Part shown: one piece after another, positions 50,730 through 59,180 of the stretch
Position numbering within the stretch: the first letter of the stretch is position 1
Layout of the letters: every line of letters begins with the position of its first letter
Assembly (NCBI RefSeq): GCF_016862215.1
Contig: NZ_BOMN01000080.1
Location: 21,527-85,526, forward strand
From: Winogradskya humida
Lineage (GTDB): Bacteria; Actinomycetota; Actinomycetes; Mycobacteriales; Micromonosporaceae
Length of the DNA stretch: 64,000 nt
Direction of reading: 5' to 3'
Program-made: the position numbers and the translations under genes
The notes under the pieces: generated by a model
Databases searched by the model: none
Seen by the model: the letters and a program-made list of their open reading frames with translations, nothing else
What the model was told of the DNA's origin: nothing

Positions 50730-51956
50730 ATGGGGGCAGACCGGAGCCAGTCCTACCAGGACGATCGCGGCTTAACCGGCGAGTCGGTGGGCAGACCGGC
50801 GGGGGCCGGCATCAGGATCGGCGTCGTCGGCGTCGGCTATTGGGGTTCCAAGCAGCTACGGGTCATGCAGTCGACGCCGGGGGTGGCCCGCGCGGTCGCC
50901 ATCGACGCCCGGCTGCCGCTGCTGTCGGGCATGGGTCACCTGCTCGCCAACGGCGGCGGCTACACATCGCTGCGGGCGGCGCTGCCGCACATCGACGCGG
51001 TGGTGGTCGCCACGCCGCCGGCGTCGCACGTCGAGGTCGCCCTCGAGGCGATCCGGGCGGGCAAGCACGTACTCGTGGAGAAGCCGATGGCCACGAGCCC
51101 GGCCGGTGCGCGGCAACTCATCGACGCCGCCCGCGCGGCCGGGGTGACGCTGATGACCGGGCACACGTTCGAATACAACGGCGCGGTCACGATGCTGCGC
51201 GAACTCGTCGAGTCCCAGGAGCTCGGCGACCTCTACTACCTGGACAGCGCGCGGCTCAACCTGGGCCTCTACCAGAGCGACGTCAACGTCGTCTCGGACC
51301 TGGCGCCGCACGACATCTCGATCGCCAACTACGTCCTCGGCTCGACCCCGACCTCGGTACGGGCATGGGGCTCGCACCACGTCGACCCGGTCTTCGAGGA
51401 CGTGGCGCACCTGGAACTCGACTACGCCGACATCGGCGTCGGGGCGCACATCCACGTCAGCTGGCTCGACCCGCGCAAGGTCCGGCTGGTGACCGCGGTC
51501 GGCTCGAAGAAGATGGCCGTCTTCGATGACACCGACGCCGCGGAGCGGATCCGCGTACACGACAAAGCCGTTCTTCCCAACACCGACCGGCGCTCACCGT
51601 CGCGGTTCAGTTACCACCAGGGCGCGATCACCTCACCGGTGGTGCCCTTCGAGGAGCCGCTCGCCGTCCAGGCCCGGCACTTCATCGAATGCATGAGGAC
51701 GGGTACGGCACCACGCACGGACGGAGCCAACGGCCTCGCCGTCGTCGAGGTCATCGAGGCCGCCCAGCTCTCGCTCGCCCAGGACCGCCGGGTACTGCTC
51801 GAGGAGGTGGCCGGTGACGGTCCGCCGCTCCCCGGCCTCGTACCCGCCCCACCATCCGCGGCCGCGCCTTCCGCCGCAGGACCTTCCACGGCCGCGCCTT
51901 CCGCCGCCGGACCCGCCGTCACCGCCACCGCCGTCACCGCGACCGTCCGTGCCTGA
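50730..51956 (+). CDS. Gfo/Idh/MocA-family sugar oxidoreductase (EPS operon)
   Basis: 408 residues; start ATG 50730 is tentative (an ATG at 50709 and a GTG at 50655 are alternatives). The NAD-binding motif IRIGVVGVGYWGSKQLRV is followed by VVVATPPASHVEVALEAI and GKHVLVEKPMATS (the EKP motif with catalytic Lys). VSDLAPHDISIANYVLG has the usual His. Enzymes of this type beside a DegT aminotransferase and a hexapeptide acyltransferase oxidise C3 of a UDP-HexNAc(A). The C-terminal ~40 residues are Ala/Pro/Thr repeats. First gene of the operon. Confidence 0.85.
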   Translation: MGADRSQSYQDDRGLTGESVGRPAGAGIRIGVVGVGYWGSKQLRVMQSTPGVARAVAIDARLPLLSGMGHLLANGGGYTSLRAALPHIDAVVVATPPASHVEVALEAIRAGKHVLVEKPMATSPAGARQLIDAARAAGVTLMTGHTFEYNGAVTMLRELVESQELGDLYYLDSARLNLGLYQSDVNVVSDLAPHDISIANYVLGSTPTSVRAWGSHHVDPVFEDVAHLELDYADIGVGAHIHVSWLDPRKVRLVTAVGSKKMAVFDDTDAAERIRVHDKAVLPNTDRRSPSRFSYHQGAITSPVVPFEEPLAVQARHFIECMRTGTAPRTDGANGLAVVEVIEAAQLSLAQDRRVLLEEVAGDGPPLPGLVPAPPSAAAPSAAGPSTAAPSAAGPAVTATAVTATVRA

Positions 51957-51975
51957 CCGGGAAGGGACATCACGC

Positions 51976-53088
51976 ATGCAGACCACCGTTCCCTTCACCG
52001 ACCTGGGTGCCATGGCCCGCGAGATCTGGCCCGGCATCGAGAAGGAATTCACCGAGGCGCTGCTCACCGGCCGCTACATCGGGGGCGAACCGGTAGCGGA
52101 GTTCGAACGCCGGTGGGCCGCGTACTGCGGCACCACCCACGCGGTCGGCGTCGCCAACGGCACCGACGCCCTGGAACTCACCCTGCTCGCACTCGGCATC
52201 GGCCCCGGCGACGAGGTCGTCGTCCCGTCCAACACCTTCATCGCCACCGCCGCGGCGGTAGTCCGGGCCGGAGCCACCCCCGTCTTCACCGACGTCGACC
52301 CGGACACCCTGCTGCTCACACCGCAGCACCTCACCGCCGCCCTCACCCCCCGGACCCGGGCCGTCATGGTGGTCCACCTCTACGGCAACGTCGCCGACCT
52401 GACCGCCCTGGAAGCGATCGCGAACACCGCCGGCATCCACCTCATCGAGGACGCCGCCCAGGCCCACGGCGCCGAACGCGACGGCCACCGAGCGGGCTCC
52501 CGCGGCACCGCGGCCTGCTTCAGCTTCTATCCGGGCAAGAACCTCGGCGCCCTGGGCGACGCCGGCGCGGTCGTCACCAACGACCCGGCCCTCGCCGAAC
52601 GCGTACGAGCCCTCGCCAACCACGGCCGCACCAACGGCTCAGCCCACTACGAACACGACTACGTAGGCACAAACAGCCGCCTCGACACCCTGCAGGCCAT
52701 CGCCCTCACCGCAAAACTCGACCGCCTCGACGCCTGGACCGACGCCCGCATCGACCTCGCCGCCGTCTACCGCAAACGCCTGACCGGCACAGAGGTACGC
52801 CTCACCGCCCTCGACGACGGCGTCCGGCACGCCTACCACCTGATGGTCGTACGCGTCACCGACCGCGACAAGGTCCGCCAAGCCCTGACCCACCGAGGCA
52901 TCCAGACCGGCATCCACTACCCGGTCCCGTGCCACTCCCAACCACCCCTACGCCGGTACGCAACCGGCCCGCTCCCGGTATGCGAACAGGCCGCCAAGGA
53001 CCAGTTCTCCCTCCCGATCTACCCGCACATGACGCTCGACCAGGTCGACCTCGTCTGCGAAGCGCTCATCGAAGCGGTGGCCTCATGA
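51976..53088 (+). CDS. DegT/DnrJ/EryC1/StrS aminotransferase (EPS operon)
   Basis: 370 residues from ATG 51976 (GAAGGG upstream). PLP fold: GVANGTDALELTLLALG, VVVPSNTFIATAAAV, LIEDAAQAHGAERDG, and the lysine in FSFYPGKNLGALGDAGA. GRTNGSAHYEHDYVGTNSRLD is the usual substrate loop. It would aminate the 3-keto sugar made by the preceding oxidase, giving a 3-amino nucleotide sugar. The stop overlaps the acyltransferase start (ATGA). Confidence 0.92.
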   Translation: MQTTVPFTDLGAMAREIWPGIEKEFTEALLTGRYIGGEPVAEFERRWAAYCGTTHAVGVANGTDALELTLLALGIGPGDEVVVPSNTFIATAAAVVRAGATPVFTDVDPDTLLLTPQHLTAALTPRTRAVMVVHLYGNVADLTALEAIANTAGIHLIEDAAQAHGAERDGHRAGSRGTAACFSFYPGKNLGALGDAGAVVTNDPALAERVRALANHGRTNGSAHYEHDYVGTNSRLDTLQAIALTAKLDRLDAWTDARIDLAAVYRKRLTGTEVRLTALDDGVRHAYHLMVVRVTDRDKVRQALTHRGIQTGIHYPVPCHSQPPLRRYATGPLPVCEQAAKDQFSLPIYPHMTLDQVDLVCEALIEAVAS

Positions 53089-54245
53089 CCCCGGAACCCG
53101 GCCGCCCAGACACGGGCCGCCCAGACACGGGCCGCACGGACACCGGCCGCACGGACACCGGCCGGGCCGGGGGCGGGCCTGACCGGATCGGGGCGGGGGC
53201 AGGCTGGGCCGAACCGGCCAGATCTGAGACAGACCGTGCCAGAGACATGATCGACCGCTCGCAGACCGGAACGGGCCGGATCGACCGGACCGGGACCGAC
53301 CGGGCCGGAATCGACCGGGCCGGGCCGAATTGGGCTGGGCAAGGGTGGGTCACCGATGAGGGGGTCCGGATCGGATATCCGGCCGGGCGTGGTCCGGGGC
53401 GCGGGCTGCAGTTGGGTCGCGATGCCCGGTTGCGCAGCGGGACCGTGCTCTACGACGGCTCGAAGATCGGCGCGAACCTCGAGACCGGCCATGGTGTGGT
53501 CATCCGCGAGGAGTGCATCATCGGCGAGCACGTCAGCGTGTGGAGCAACACCGTCGTCGACTACGGCTGCCGGATCGGTAACCGGGTGAAAATCCACGCG
53601 AACTGTTATATCGCCCAGTTCACGTGGCTGGAGGACGACGTGTTCCTCGCCCCCGGGGTCACGATCGCGAACGACCTCTACCCGGGTGACACCCGCTCGG
53701 CGCAGCTGATGAGCGGCCCGCACATCGGGGCCGGCGCGCAGATCGGCGTCAACGTGACGATCCTGCCGTTCGTCCACATCGGCGCCGGCGCGATGATCGG
53801 CTCCGGCTCGGTGGTCACCCGCGACATCCCGGCAGGCATGGTCGCCTACGGCAACCCCGCCGTGCCGCACCGGCGCGTGGCCGACCTCCCGGAGATCGGG
53901 CAGCGCGTCGCCGACCTCAGCGAGAGAGCACCGCTCACTCAGTCGTCGTCCGGCCCCGAGAGAGCACTGCTCGCTGATCGGTCGCCCGATACTCAGAGAG
54001 CACCGCTCGCTGATCGGTCGCCCGGCACTCAGAGAGCACCGCTCACTCAGCCGCCGCCCAGCACCCCGAGAGCACCACTCGCTCAGCCGCCGCCCAGCAC
54101 CCCGAGAGCACCACTCGCTCAGCCGCCGTCCGGCACCCCGAGAGCACCACTCGCTCAGCCGCCGTCCGGCACTCGGAGAGCACCGCTCTCTGAAAGGGCA
54201 CCGCACGAACAGCGAGCACCGCTCACCGAGAGGACGGGGCGATGA
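53085..54245 (+). CDS. Hexapeptide-repeat N-acyltransferase with long repeat-rich ends
   Basis: 386 residues. The core (~residues 92-272) is a left-handed beta helix (LQLGRDARLRSGTVLYDG, IGANLETGHGVVIRE, IGEHVSVWSNTVVDYG, IGAGAQIGVNVTILPF) like WbpD/WlbB, which N-acetylate UDP-3-amino sugars. Unusual ends: residues ~5-85 contain GRPDT/GRTDT repeats and Asp/Arg/Gly-rich sequence; residues ~278-386 are nine 12-residue repeats of RAPLAQPPSGTP type. The core alone is ~180-190 residues, the usual family length. Overlaps both neighbours by 4 bp. Third step of the amino-sugar route. Confidence 0.85.
   Translation: MTPEPGRPDTGRPDTGRTDTGRTDTGRAGGGPDRIGAGAGWAEPARSETDRARDMIDRSQTGTGRIDRTGTDRAGIDRAGPNWAGQGWVTDEGVRIGYPAGRGPGRGLQLGRDARLRSGTVLYDGSKIGANLETGHGVVIREECIIGEHVSVWSNTVVDYGCRIGNRVKIHANCYIAQFTWLEDDVFLAPGVTIANDLYPGDTRSAQLMSGPHIGAGAQIGVNVTILPFVHIGAGAMIGSGSVVTRDIPAGMVAYGNPAVPHRRVADLPEIGQRVADLSERAPLTQSSSGPERALLADRSPDTQRAPLADRSPGTQRAPLTQPPPSTPRAPLAQPPPSTPRAPLAQPPSGTPRAPLAQPPSGTRRAPLSERAPHEQRAPLTERTGR
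53096..53165 (+). repeat. 15-bp in-frame repeat (GRPDT/GRTDT)
   Basis: Four consecutive 15-bp units coding GRPDT, GRPDT, GRTDT and GRTDT at the start of the acyltransferase. Confidence 0.85.
53922..54238 (+). repeat. 36-bp in-frame repeat carrying the GAGAGCACCGCTC motif
   Basis: Nine units with a strict 36-bp period code for RAPL(A/T)QPPSGTP-type dodecapeptides at the C-terminus of the acyltransferase. The leading GAGAGCACCGCTC is the same motif as in the intergenic array at 7227-7510. Confidence 0.92.
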
Positions 54246-54844
54246 AGCGCGCCCTCGACCTGCTCCTAGCGAGCGCCGGCCTGATCGTGCTCGCCCCGCT
54301 GCTACTGGTGCTCTGGGCCGTGGTCCGGATCGGCTCGCCCGGCCCCGCCGTCTTCCGCCAGGAACGGCTCGGGCTGCACGAGAAGCCGTTCACGATGCTC
54401 AAGTTCCGGTCCATGAGCACCGGGGCGAACGATGCCATCCACCGCGCGTACGTGAGTCAGATGCTGAAGGCCGGCGACCGGGCCGAGCCCACCGCGGGTC
54501 TCTACAAGCTGGAGGGTGACCCCCGCGTCACCCGGCTCGGCGCCTGGCTGCGCCGGACCAGCCTGGACGAGCTCCCGCAGCTGGTCAACGTCGTCCGTGG
54601 CGAGATGTCCCTGGTCGGGCCACGGCCGTCGCTGGCGTGGGAGGCCGAACTGTTCACCGACGAGCAGCGGGCCCGGTTCGCCACCCGCCCCGGCCTGACC
54701 GGGTTGTGGCAGGTGAGCGGTCGGGCGCGGCTGACCATGCCGCAGGCGCTCGCCCTGGACGTCGAGTACGTACGGCGGCAGAGCCTGTGGCTGGATCTGA
54801 CGATCCTGGCCCGGACCCTGCCCGCACTGCGCCGCACGGCATGA
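54242..54844 (+). CDS. Priming sugar-phosphate transferase (WcaJ/WbaP-like, short form)
   Basis: 200 residues with one N-terminal membrane hairpin (LLLASAGLIVLAPLLLVLWAV). RQERLGLHEKPFTMLKFRSM, RLGAWLRRTSLDELPQLVNV and MSLVGPRPSLAWE are the bacterial sugar transferase signatures, and RPGLTGLWQVSGR closes the catalytic core. It transfers a sugar-1-phosphate to undecaprenyl phosphate to begin the repeating unit. It is the compact monotopic form, without the extra N-terminal helices of WcaJ. Overlaps both neighbours by 4 bp. Confidence 0.93.
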   Translation: MKRALDLLLASAGLIVLAPLLLVLWAVVRIGSPGPAVFRQERLGLHEKPFTMLKFRSMSTGANDAIHRAYVSQMLKAGDRAEPTAGLYKLEGDPRVTRLGAWLRRTSLDELPQLVNVVRGEMSLVGPRPSLAWEAELFTDEQRARFATRPGLTGLWQVSGRARLTMPQALALDVEYVRRQSLWLDLTILARTLPALRRTA

Positions 54845-57800
54845 CCACGACCACGACCTCACCCGGCGCCGGTGTCATCGAGGGGCCCGACGCGGGTCTC
54901 GCCGCACCCACGGAGGCCGTCGGCGACTCGATGACGGTCGCCGCCTGGACGGTCATCAGCCGGATCACCGGCGTCGTGCGGGGCGTGGTCATCGCCGCGG
55001 TGCTGGGCGTGACCGTGTTCGCCAACACCTACCAGTTCACGAACTCGCTGCCCAACCTCGTCTTCTACGGCTTCCTCGGCGGCTCGATGCTGTCGTCGCT
55101 GCTCATCCCGGCGCTGGTCGCGCATGTGGACAGCGGCGACCGGCGGGCCGCCGAGCGGGTCGCGGGCGGGTTTCTCGGCATGGTCGCCGCCGGTGCGGCG
55201 GTGGCCGTGCCCCTCGCGGCGCTGGCCGCCCCGGCGGCGCTGCATGCAGCGGAGGTGGGCGGTCAGGGCACCACCGCGGTGCTGCTGGTCCTGCTCCTGC
55301 TGCCGCAGATCCCGCTGTACGGCCTGGTCGCCACGGCAGGGGCGGCGATGAACGCACACGGGCGGTTCGCGCTCGCGGCGGCGGCACCCGCGCTGGAGAA
55401 CGTCGGGACCATCGCCGTCCTGGCGGCCGTAGCACTGCTCTACCCCGGGATCACTGCTCTCCCCCAACCGCCGGGCGGGGCCCTGCTCCTGCTCGGCCTG
55501 GGCACGACCGGCTCGGTGGCCCTGCACGCGGCGGCCCAGTGGTACGGCGCCCGGCGCGCCGGGGTCCGGCTCCGGCCCCGCCGCGGGTGGCGGGACCCGG
55601 AGGTACGGCGGGTACTGGCCCGCGCGCTCCCGTCGCTCGGTCAGGCGGCGCTCGCTGCGGGGCAGTTGCTGGTGCTGCTCGTGCTCGCCAACCGGGTCGC
55701 GGGCGGCGTGGTCGCGTTCCAGCTCGCCATGAACTTCTACTTCCTGCCGATCGCCCTGGCAGCCACCCCGGTCGCGCTGACCCTGGCGCCGCGGCTGGCC
55801 CGGATGCGCGGACCGGGCACCGGTGCGATGTTCCGTGACACGTTCCTGCGGGGACTGGCCTTCGCGTTGTTCGTCGCGGTACCCGCAGCAGCCGGCTACG
55901 TCGCGATCTCCGGACCGATCGCGCGGGCCATGGCGTACGGCGGGTTCGGCAACGACACCGGGACCGGCCTCATCGCCGCGGCCCTTGCGACCCTCGCGGT
56001 GGGGGTGGCCGGCGAGGCGGCATTCCTGGTCGCGACATATGCGTGCTACGCCCGGGAGGACACGCGCACGCCGCTGCGGGCAATGGTGCTTCAGCTCGCC
56101 GTCTGCCTGGCGGTGGCGTCACTGGCGCCGTTCACCTCGGGCGCCGCCGTCCTGGCGATCCTCGGCGCCGCACTGTCGGCGGGCACTGTCGTCAGCTCCG
56201 TGTACCTGGTCAGCAAACTCCTTCACGGCTTGCCGCCGGGTGACGAACCGCTGCTCCGGCCGCTCGGACGGATCCTCGGCATCGCCGCGCTGATGCTCGC
56301 ACCCGCGCACGTGGCCGGCGCCGTCGTGATCCGCCACGTCGGCGGTGGGATCGGAGGGCTCCTAGGGGTCGCGGCCGGCGGGGTCGCCGGCGCGGCCCTC
56401 TACCTCGGACTCCAGGCCTGGGCCCGCGCCCCCGAACTGGAGTGGGTACGAGGCTCGCTGCGAAGCAAGCTCGGCACCGGTGCACCCCGGGCGCCCGGGG
56501 TTGCGGCCGGCAGGCAACGGCGACGGGTGCGGCGGCACGGACATTCATCGCGGGTGCTTATCAATCTGGCGCTATTGATGCTCTGTGCGGGGATGGGGGC
56601 GCTGCTCGGGCGGGAACCGTTGCTCGCCGTCGGCGTGGTTGCTGCTGTGGGGCTCGGCACCTGGATCGTGCTGCGACCGGCCGTGGCGGCGTACCTCATC
56701 ATTGCGCTGACGCCGATCACCGCCGGGATCGACCGTGGCACCCTGCTGCCGGTCCTTCGTCCCAATGAAGCGCTCTGCGTCTTCGCCGGGGTGGCCCTGC
56801 TGGTGCGGTATCTGCTCACCGTGCGGACCGGGTCGGTGCGGCTGGTCCGGATCAACCGCATCGACCTGGTCCTGCTGGGGCTCGCGGTGTGCAGCTCCGT
56901 CGTGCCGCTGCTGATGATGGTGGCGCGGCACCGCGAGATCACCGGCGACGATCTGCAGCACGCGATCGTGCTGTGGAAGTACCTCGCGGTCTACCTCATC
57001 GTCCGTTTCAGCATCGCGGACCGGCACCAGGCCTACGTGTGTCTGGTGCTGTCCATGGGCGCGGCGGTCGTCGTGTGTGTGATCGGCATCCTGCAGTCAC
57101 TGGACCTGTTCGGCGTACCCAAATTGCTCGGCACTTTGTGGGCGCCCTTCGGGGTGGAGCGCACTCTCGCGATCGGCCGGGGCAGCTCGACCCTCGCTCT
57201 CGCGGCGGCGGTCGCCGACCTCGCCATCCTCAACCTCGCCATCGCGGTGGGGTTGTTGCTGCACGGCAACAGGCACCGGGTCCTTCTGGCCGGCGTGATC
57301 GCCGTCTGCACCTTCGGGGCGCTCGGCGCCGGGGAGTTCTCCACGATCCTCGGCCTCGTCGTCGCGATGGGCGCGTTGATCGTTGTTTCCAAGGCCACCC
57401 GGATCCTCGGGTACGCGCTGCCGTTGCTGATGGCCGGCGCGGTGGTGATGTGGCCGGTGATCGAGACCAGGCTGGCCGGGTTCCAGAGCGCGTCCGGGCT
57501 GCCCGAGAGCTGGATCGTCCGTTACCACAACCTGAGCACGTACTTCCTGCCCGACCTGAGCGCGCACGGCAACTGGGCGACCGGGGTACGGCCGTCCGCG
57601 CGGGTCCCCGCCGCGCACGAGGAGTTCGGCTGGGTGTGGATCGAGAGCGGCTACGTATGGCTGCTCTGGGGCGGCGGTCTCCCACTGCTCGGCGCGTACC
57701 TGTGGTTCGTGGTCGTGACCGTGCGGCGCGCGAGTGCGGTAGCCCGCCGCGCCACCGGCGTGGTCGCGACGATCGGCCTGGCCATCGCCGCGGTCGTCAC

Positions 57801-57924
57801 GGCGAACGCGATCCTGATGATCTTCGACCCGCACCTGACCTATCGCGGCGCGGCCGACGCCCTGTTCGGCCTGCTGGCGCTGCTCCGCGTGCTCGAACAC
57901 CAACCTGAACAGGTGGAGTCATGA
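54841..57924 (+). CDS. Fused MurJ-like flippase and O-antigen polymerase/ligase-like protein
   Basis: 1027 residues in one uninterrupted frame. Residues ~25-545 are a MurJ/MviN-type lipid flippase (RITGVVRGVVIAAVLGVTVFANTY, LPNLVFYGFLGGSMLSSLLIP, FQLAMNFYFLPIALAATPVA), about 14 helices. A basic linker (GRQRRRVRRHGHSSR, ~555-568) leads to a second set of ~10-12 helices (~568-1027) with a large external loop (ARVPAAHEEFGWVWIESGY), as in Wzy/WaaL-type ligases or polymerases. These two steps, export of the lipid-linked unit and polymerisation, are normally separate proteins. The gene overlaps the sugar transferase and glycosyltransferase genes by 4 bp each. Confidence 0.85.
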   Translation: MTTTTTSPGAGVIEGPDAGLAAPTEAVGDSMTVAAWTVISRITGVVRGVVIAAVLGVTVFANTYQFTNSLPNLVFYGFLGGSMLSSLLIPALVAHVDSGDRRAAERVAGGFLGMVAAGAAVAVPLAALAAPAALHAAEVGGQGTTAVLLVLLLLPQIPLYGLVATAGAAMNAHGRFALAAAAPALENVGTIAVLAAVALLYPGITALPQPPGGALLLLGLGTTGSVALHAAAQWYGARRAGVRLRPRRGWRDPEVRRVLARALPSLGQAALAAGQLLVLLVLANRVAGGVVAFQLAMNFYFLPIALAATPVALTLAPRLARMRGPGTGAMFRDTFLRGLAFALFVAVPAAAGYVAISGPIARAMAYGGFGNDTGTGLIAAALATLAVGVAGEAAFLVATYACYAREDTRTPLRAMVLQLAVCLAVASLAPFTSGAAVLAILGAALSAGTVVSSVYLVSKLLHGLPPGDEPLLRPLGRILGIAALMLAPAHVAGAVVIRHVGGGIGGLLGVAAGGVAGAALYLGLQAWARAPELEWVRGSLRSKLGTGAPRAPGVAAGRQRRRVRRHGHSSRVLINLALLMLCAGMGALLGREPLLAVGVVAAVGLGTWIVLRPAVAAYLIIALTPITAGIDRGTLLPVLRPNEALCVFAGVALLVRYLLTVRTGSVRLVRINRIDLVLLGLAVCSSVVPLLMMVARHREITGDDLQHAIVLWKYLAVYLIVRFSIADRHQAYVCLVLSMGAAVVVCVIGILQSLDLFGVPKLLGTLWAPFGVERTLAIGRGSSTLALAAAVADLAILNLAIAVGLLLHGNRHRVLLAGVIAVCTFGALGAGEFSTILGLVVAMGALIVVSKATRILGYALPLLMAGAVVMWPVIETRLAGFQSASGLPESWIVRYHNLSTYFLPDLSAHGNWATGVRPSARVPAAHEEFGWVWIESGYVWLLWGGGLPLLGAYLWFVVVTVRRASAVARRATGVVATIGLAIAAVVTANAILMIFDPHLTYRGAADALFGLLALLRVLEHQPEQVES

Positions 57925-59180
57925 GGGTTCTGCTGATGGTGGAGAACGTCTCCCTCGCCCGCGACCACCGGCTGCGCAAGCACGCCGCGGCGCTGATCGA
58001 GGCCGGCATGCAGGTCACTGTCATCTGCCGGCGAGACCCGGGCAACAAGGCCGTGCCGGGCGTACGCGTCCTCGACTACGCACCGCCCCGCGACGGCACG
58101 TCCAAACTCGGATTCCTCTGGGAGTACGGCTACTCGCTCGCGATGGCCGGCCTGCTCACGCTGCGAGCACTGCTCTCGGGCGGGATCGATGTTCTGCAGG
58201 TTTCCAGCACCCCGGACATCTACTTCCTGCTCGCCCGGCCGCTGAAACTGCTCGGGCGCCGGGTGGTCTTCGACTTCAAGGACCTCTCCCCCGAGATCTA
58301 CGCCGCCCGCTACCACACCCGCGAAGGCCTGATGTACGCGCTGCTGCAACGCCTCGAGCACGCGAGCCTGCGCGCCGCCGATCACGTGGTCGCGGTCAAC
58401 GAATCGGTACGCGAGGTCGCGATGCGCCGGGGCGGCGTCCCCGGTGACGCGGTCACGGTCGTCGGCAACGGCCCCCGGCTGTCCGAACTGAACGGCGGCG
58501 GGACGGTCCGGCCTGAGCTGCGCCGAGGCCGGGAGCACCTCTGCGTCCTGGTCGGGATGATGGGTCCGCAGGACAGCATCGACCTCGCCATCGAGGCGAT
58601 CGCGTACCTGGTCCACGGCCTCGGCCGCACCGATACCGCGTACACCTTTGTCGGCGTCGGCGACGCCGTCCCGGACCTCGTCCGCCTCGTCGAACGGCAC
58701 GGGCTGGAGCCATGGGTCTCGTTCCCGGGCTGGGCCGGGCAGGCGGAGGTCTTCGACTACCTGGCCACCGCGGACCTGGGCCTCGAACCGAACCTCGAGG
58801 AGTTCGTCACGCCCGTCAAGGCCATGGAGTACATGGCCTTCGGACTGCCGTTCGTGGCCTTCGACGTCACGGAGACCCGGCTGATCGCATCCGGAGTCAC
58901 GACTCATCTTTCACCGACCGGCCGCACGCCGGGGAAGGACGCCGCCGGCCTCGCCTCGGTGGAGGACGCTGCCGGGTTGGCGCCGGCCGGGGATGTGAAG
59001 GCCTTCGCTTCGCTCATCGATGCGTTACTGGCTGATCCCGTACGCCGGGAGCGGGTGGGCGCCGCGGGGCGGCGGGCCGTGGTGGAGAGGCTGGCCTGGG
59101 AGCACCAGGCGAGGAAGTACCTGACTGTGTTCAACCGGCCGGTGGGGGCCGATGTTCTGCCCAGGGAGGCAAGAGCGTGA
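57921..59180 (+). CDS. Family 4 glycosyltransferase (EPS operon)
   Basis: 419 residues, GT-B fold. N-terminal MRVLLMVENVSLARDHRLRKHAAAL and VFDFKDLSPEIYAARYHT are typical of GT4 enzymes of polysaccharide clusters; PVKAMEYMAFGLPFVAFDV near residue 295 is the donor-binding motif (E-x7-E region altered to EFVTPVKAMEYMA). It is the only non-priming glycosyltransferase in this operon. A short repeat-like segment (GKDAAGLASVEDAAGLAPAG) lies near residue 345. Overlaps both neighbours by 4 bp. Confidence 0.9.
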   Translation: MRVLLMVENVSLARDHRLRKHAAALIEAGMQVTVICRRDPGNKAVPGVRVLDYAPPRDGTSKLGFLWEYGYSLAMAGLLTLRALLSGGIDVLQVSSTPDIYFLLARPLKLLGRRVVFDFKDLSPEIYAARYHTREGLMYALLQRLEHASLRAADHVVAVNESVREVAMRRGGVPGDAVTVVGNGPRLSELNGGGTVRPELRRGREHLCVLVGMMGPQDSIDLAIEAIAYLVHGLGRTDTAYTFVGVGDAVPDLVRLVERHGLEPWVSFPGWAGQAEVFDYLATADLGLEPNLEEFVTPVKAMEYMAFGLPFVAFDVTETRLIASGVTTHLSPTGRTPGKDAAGLASVEDAAGLAPAGDVKAFASLIDALLADPVRRERVGAAGRRAVVERLAWEHQARKYLTVFNRPVGADVLPREARA

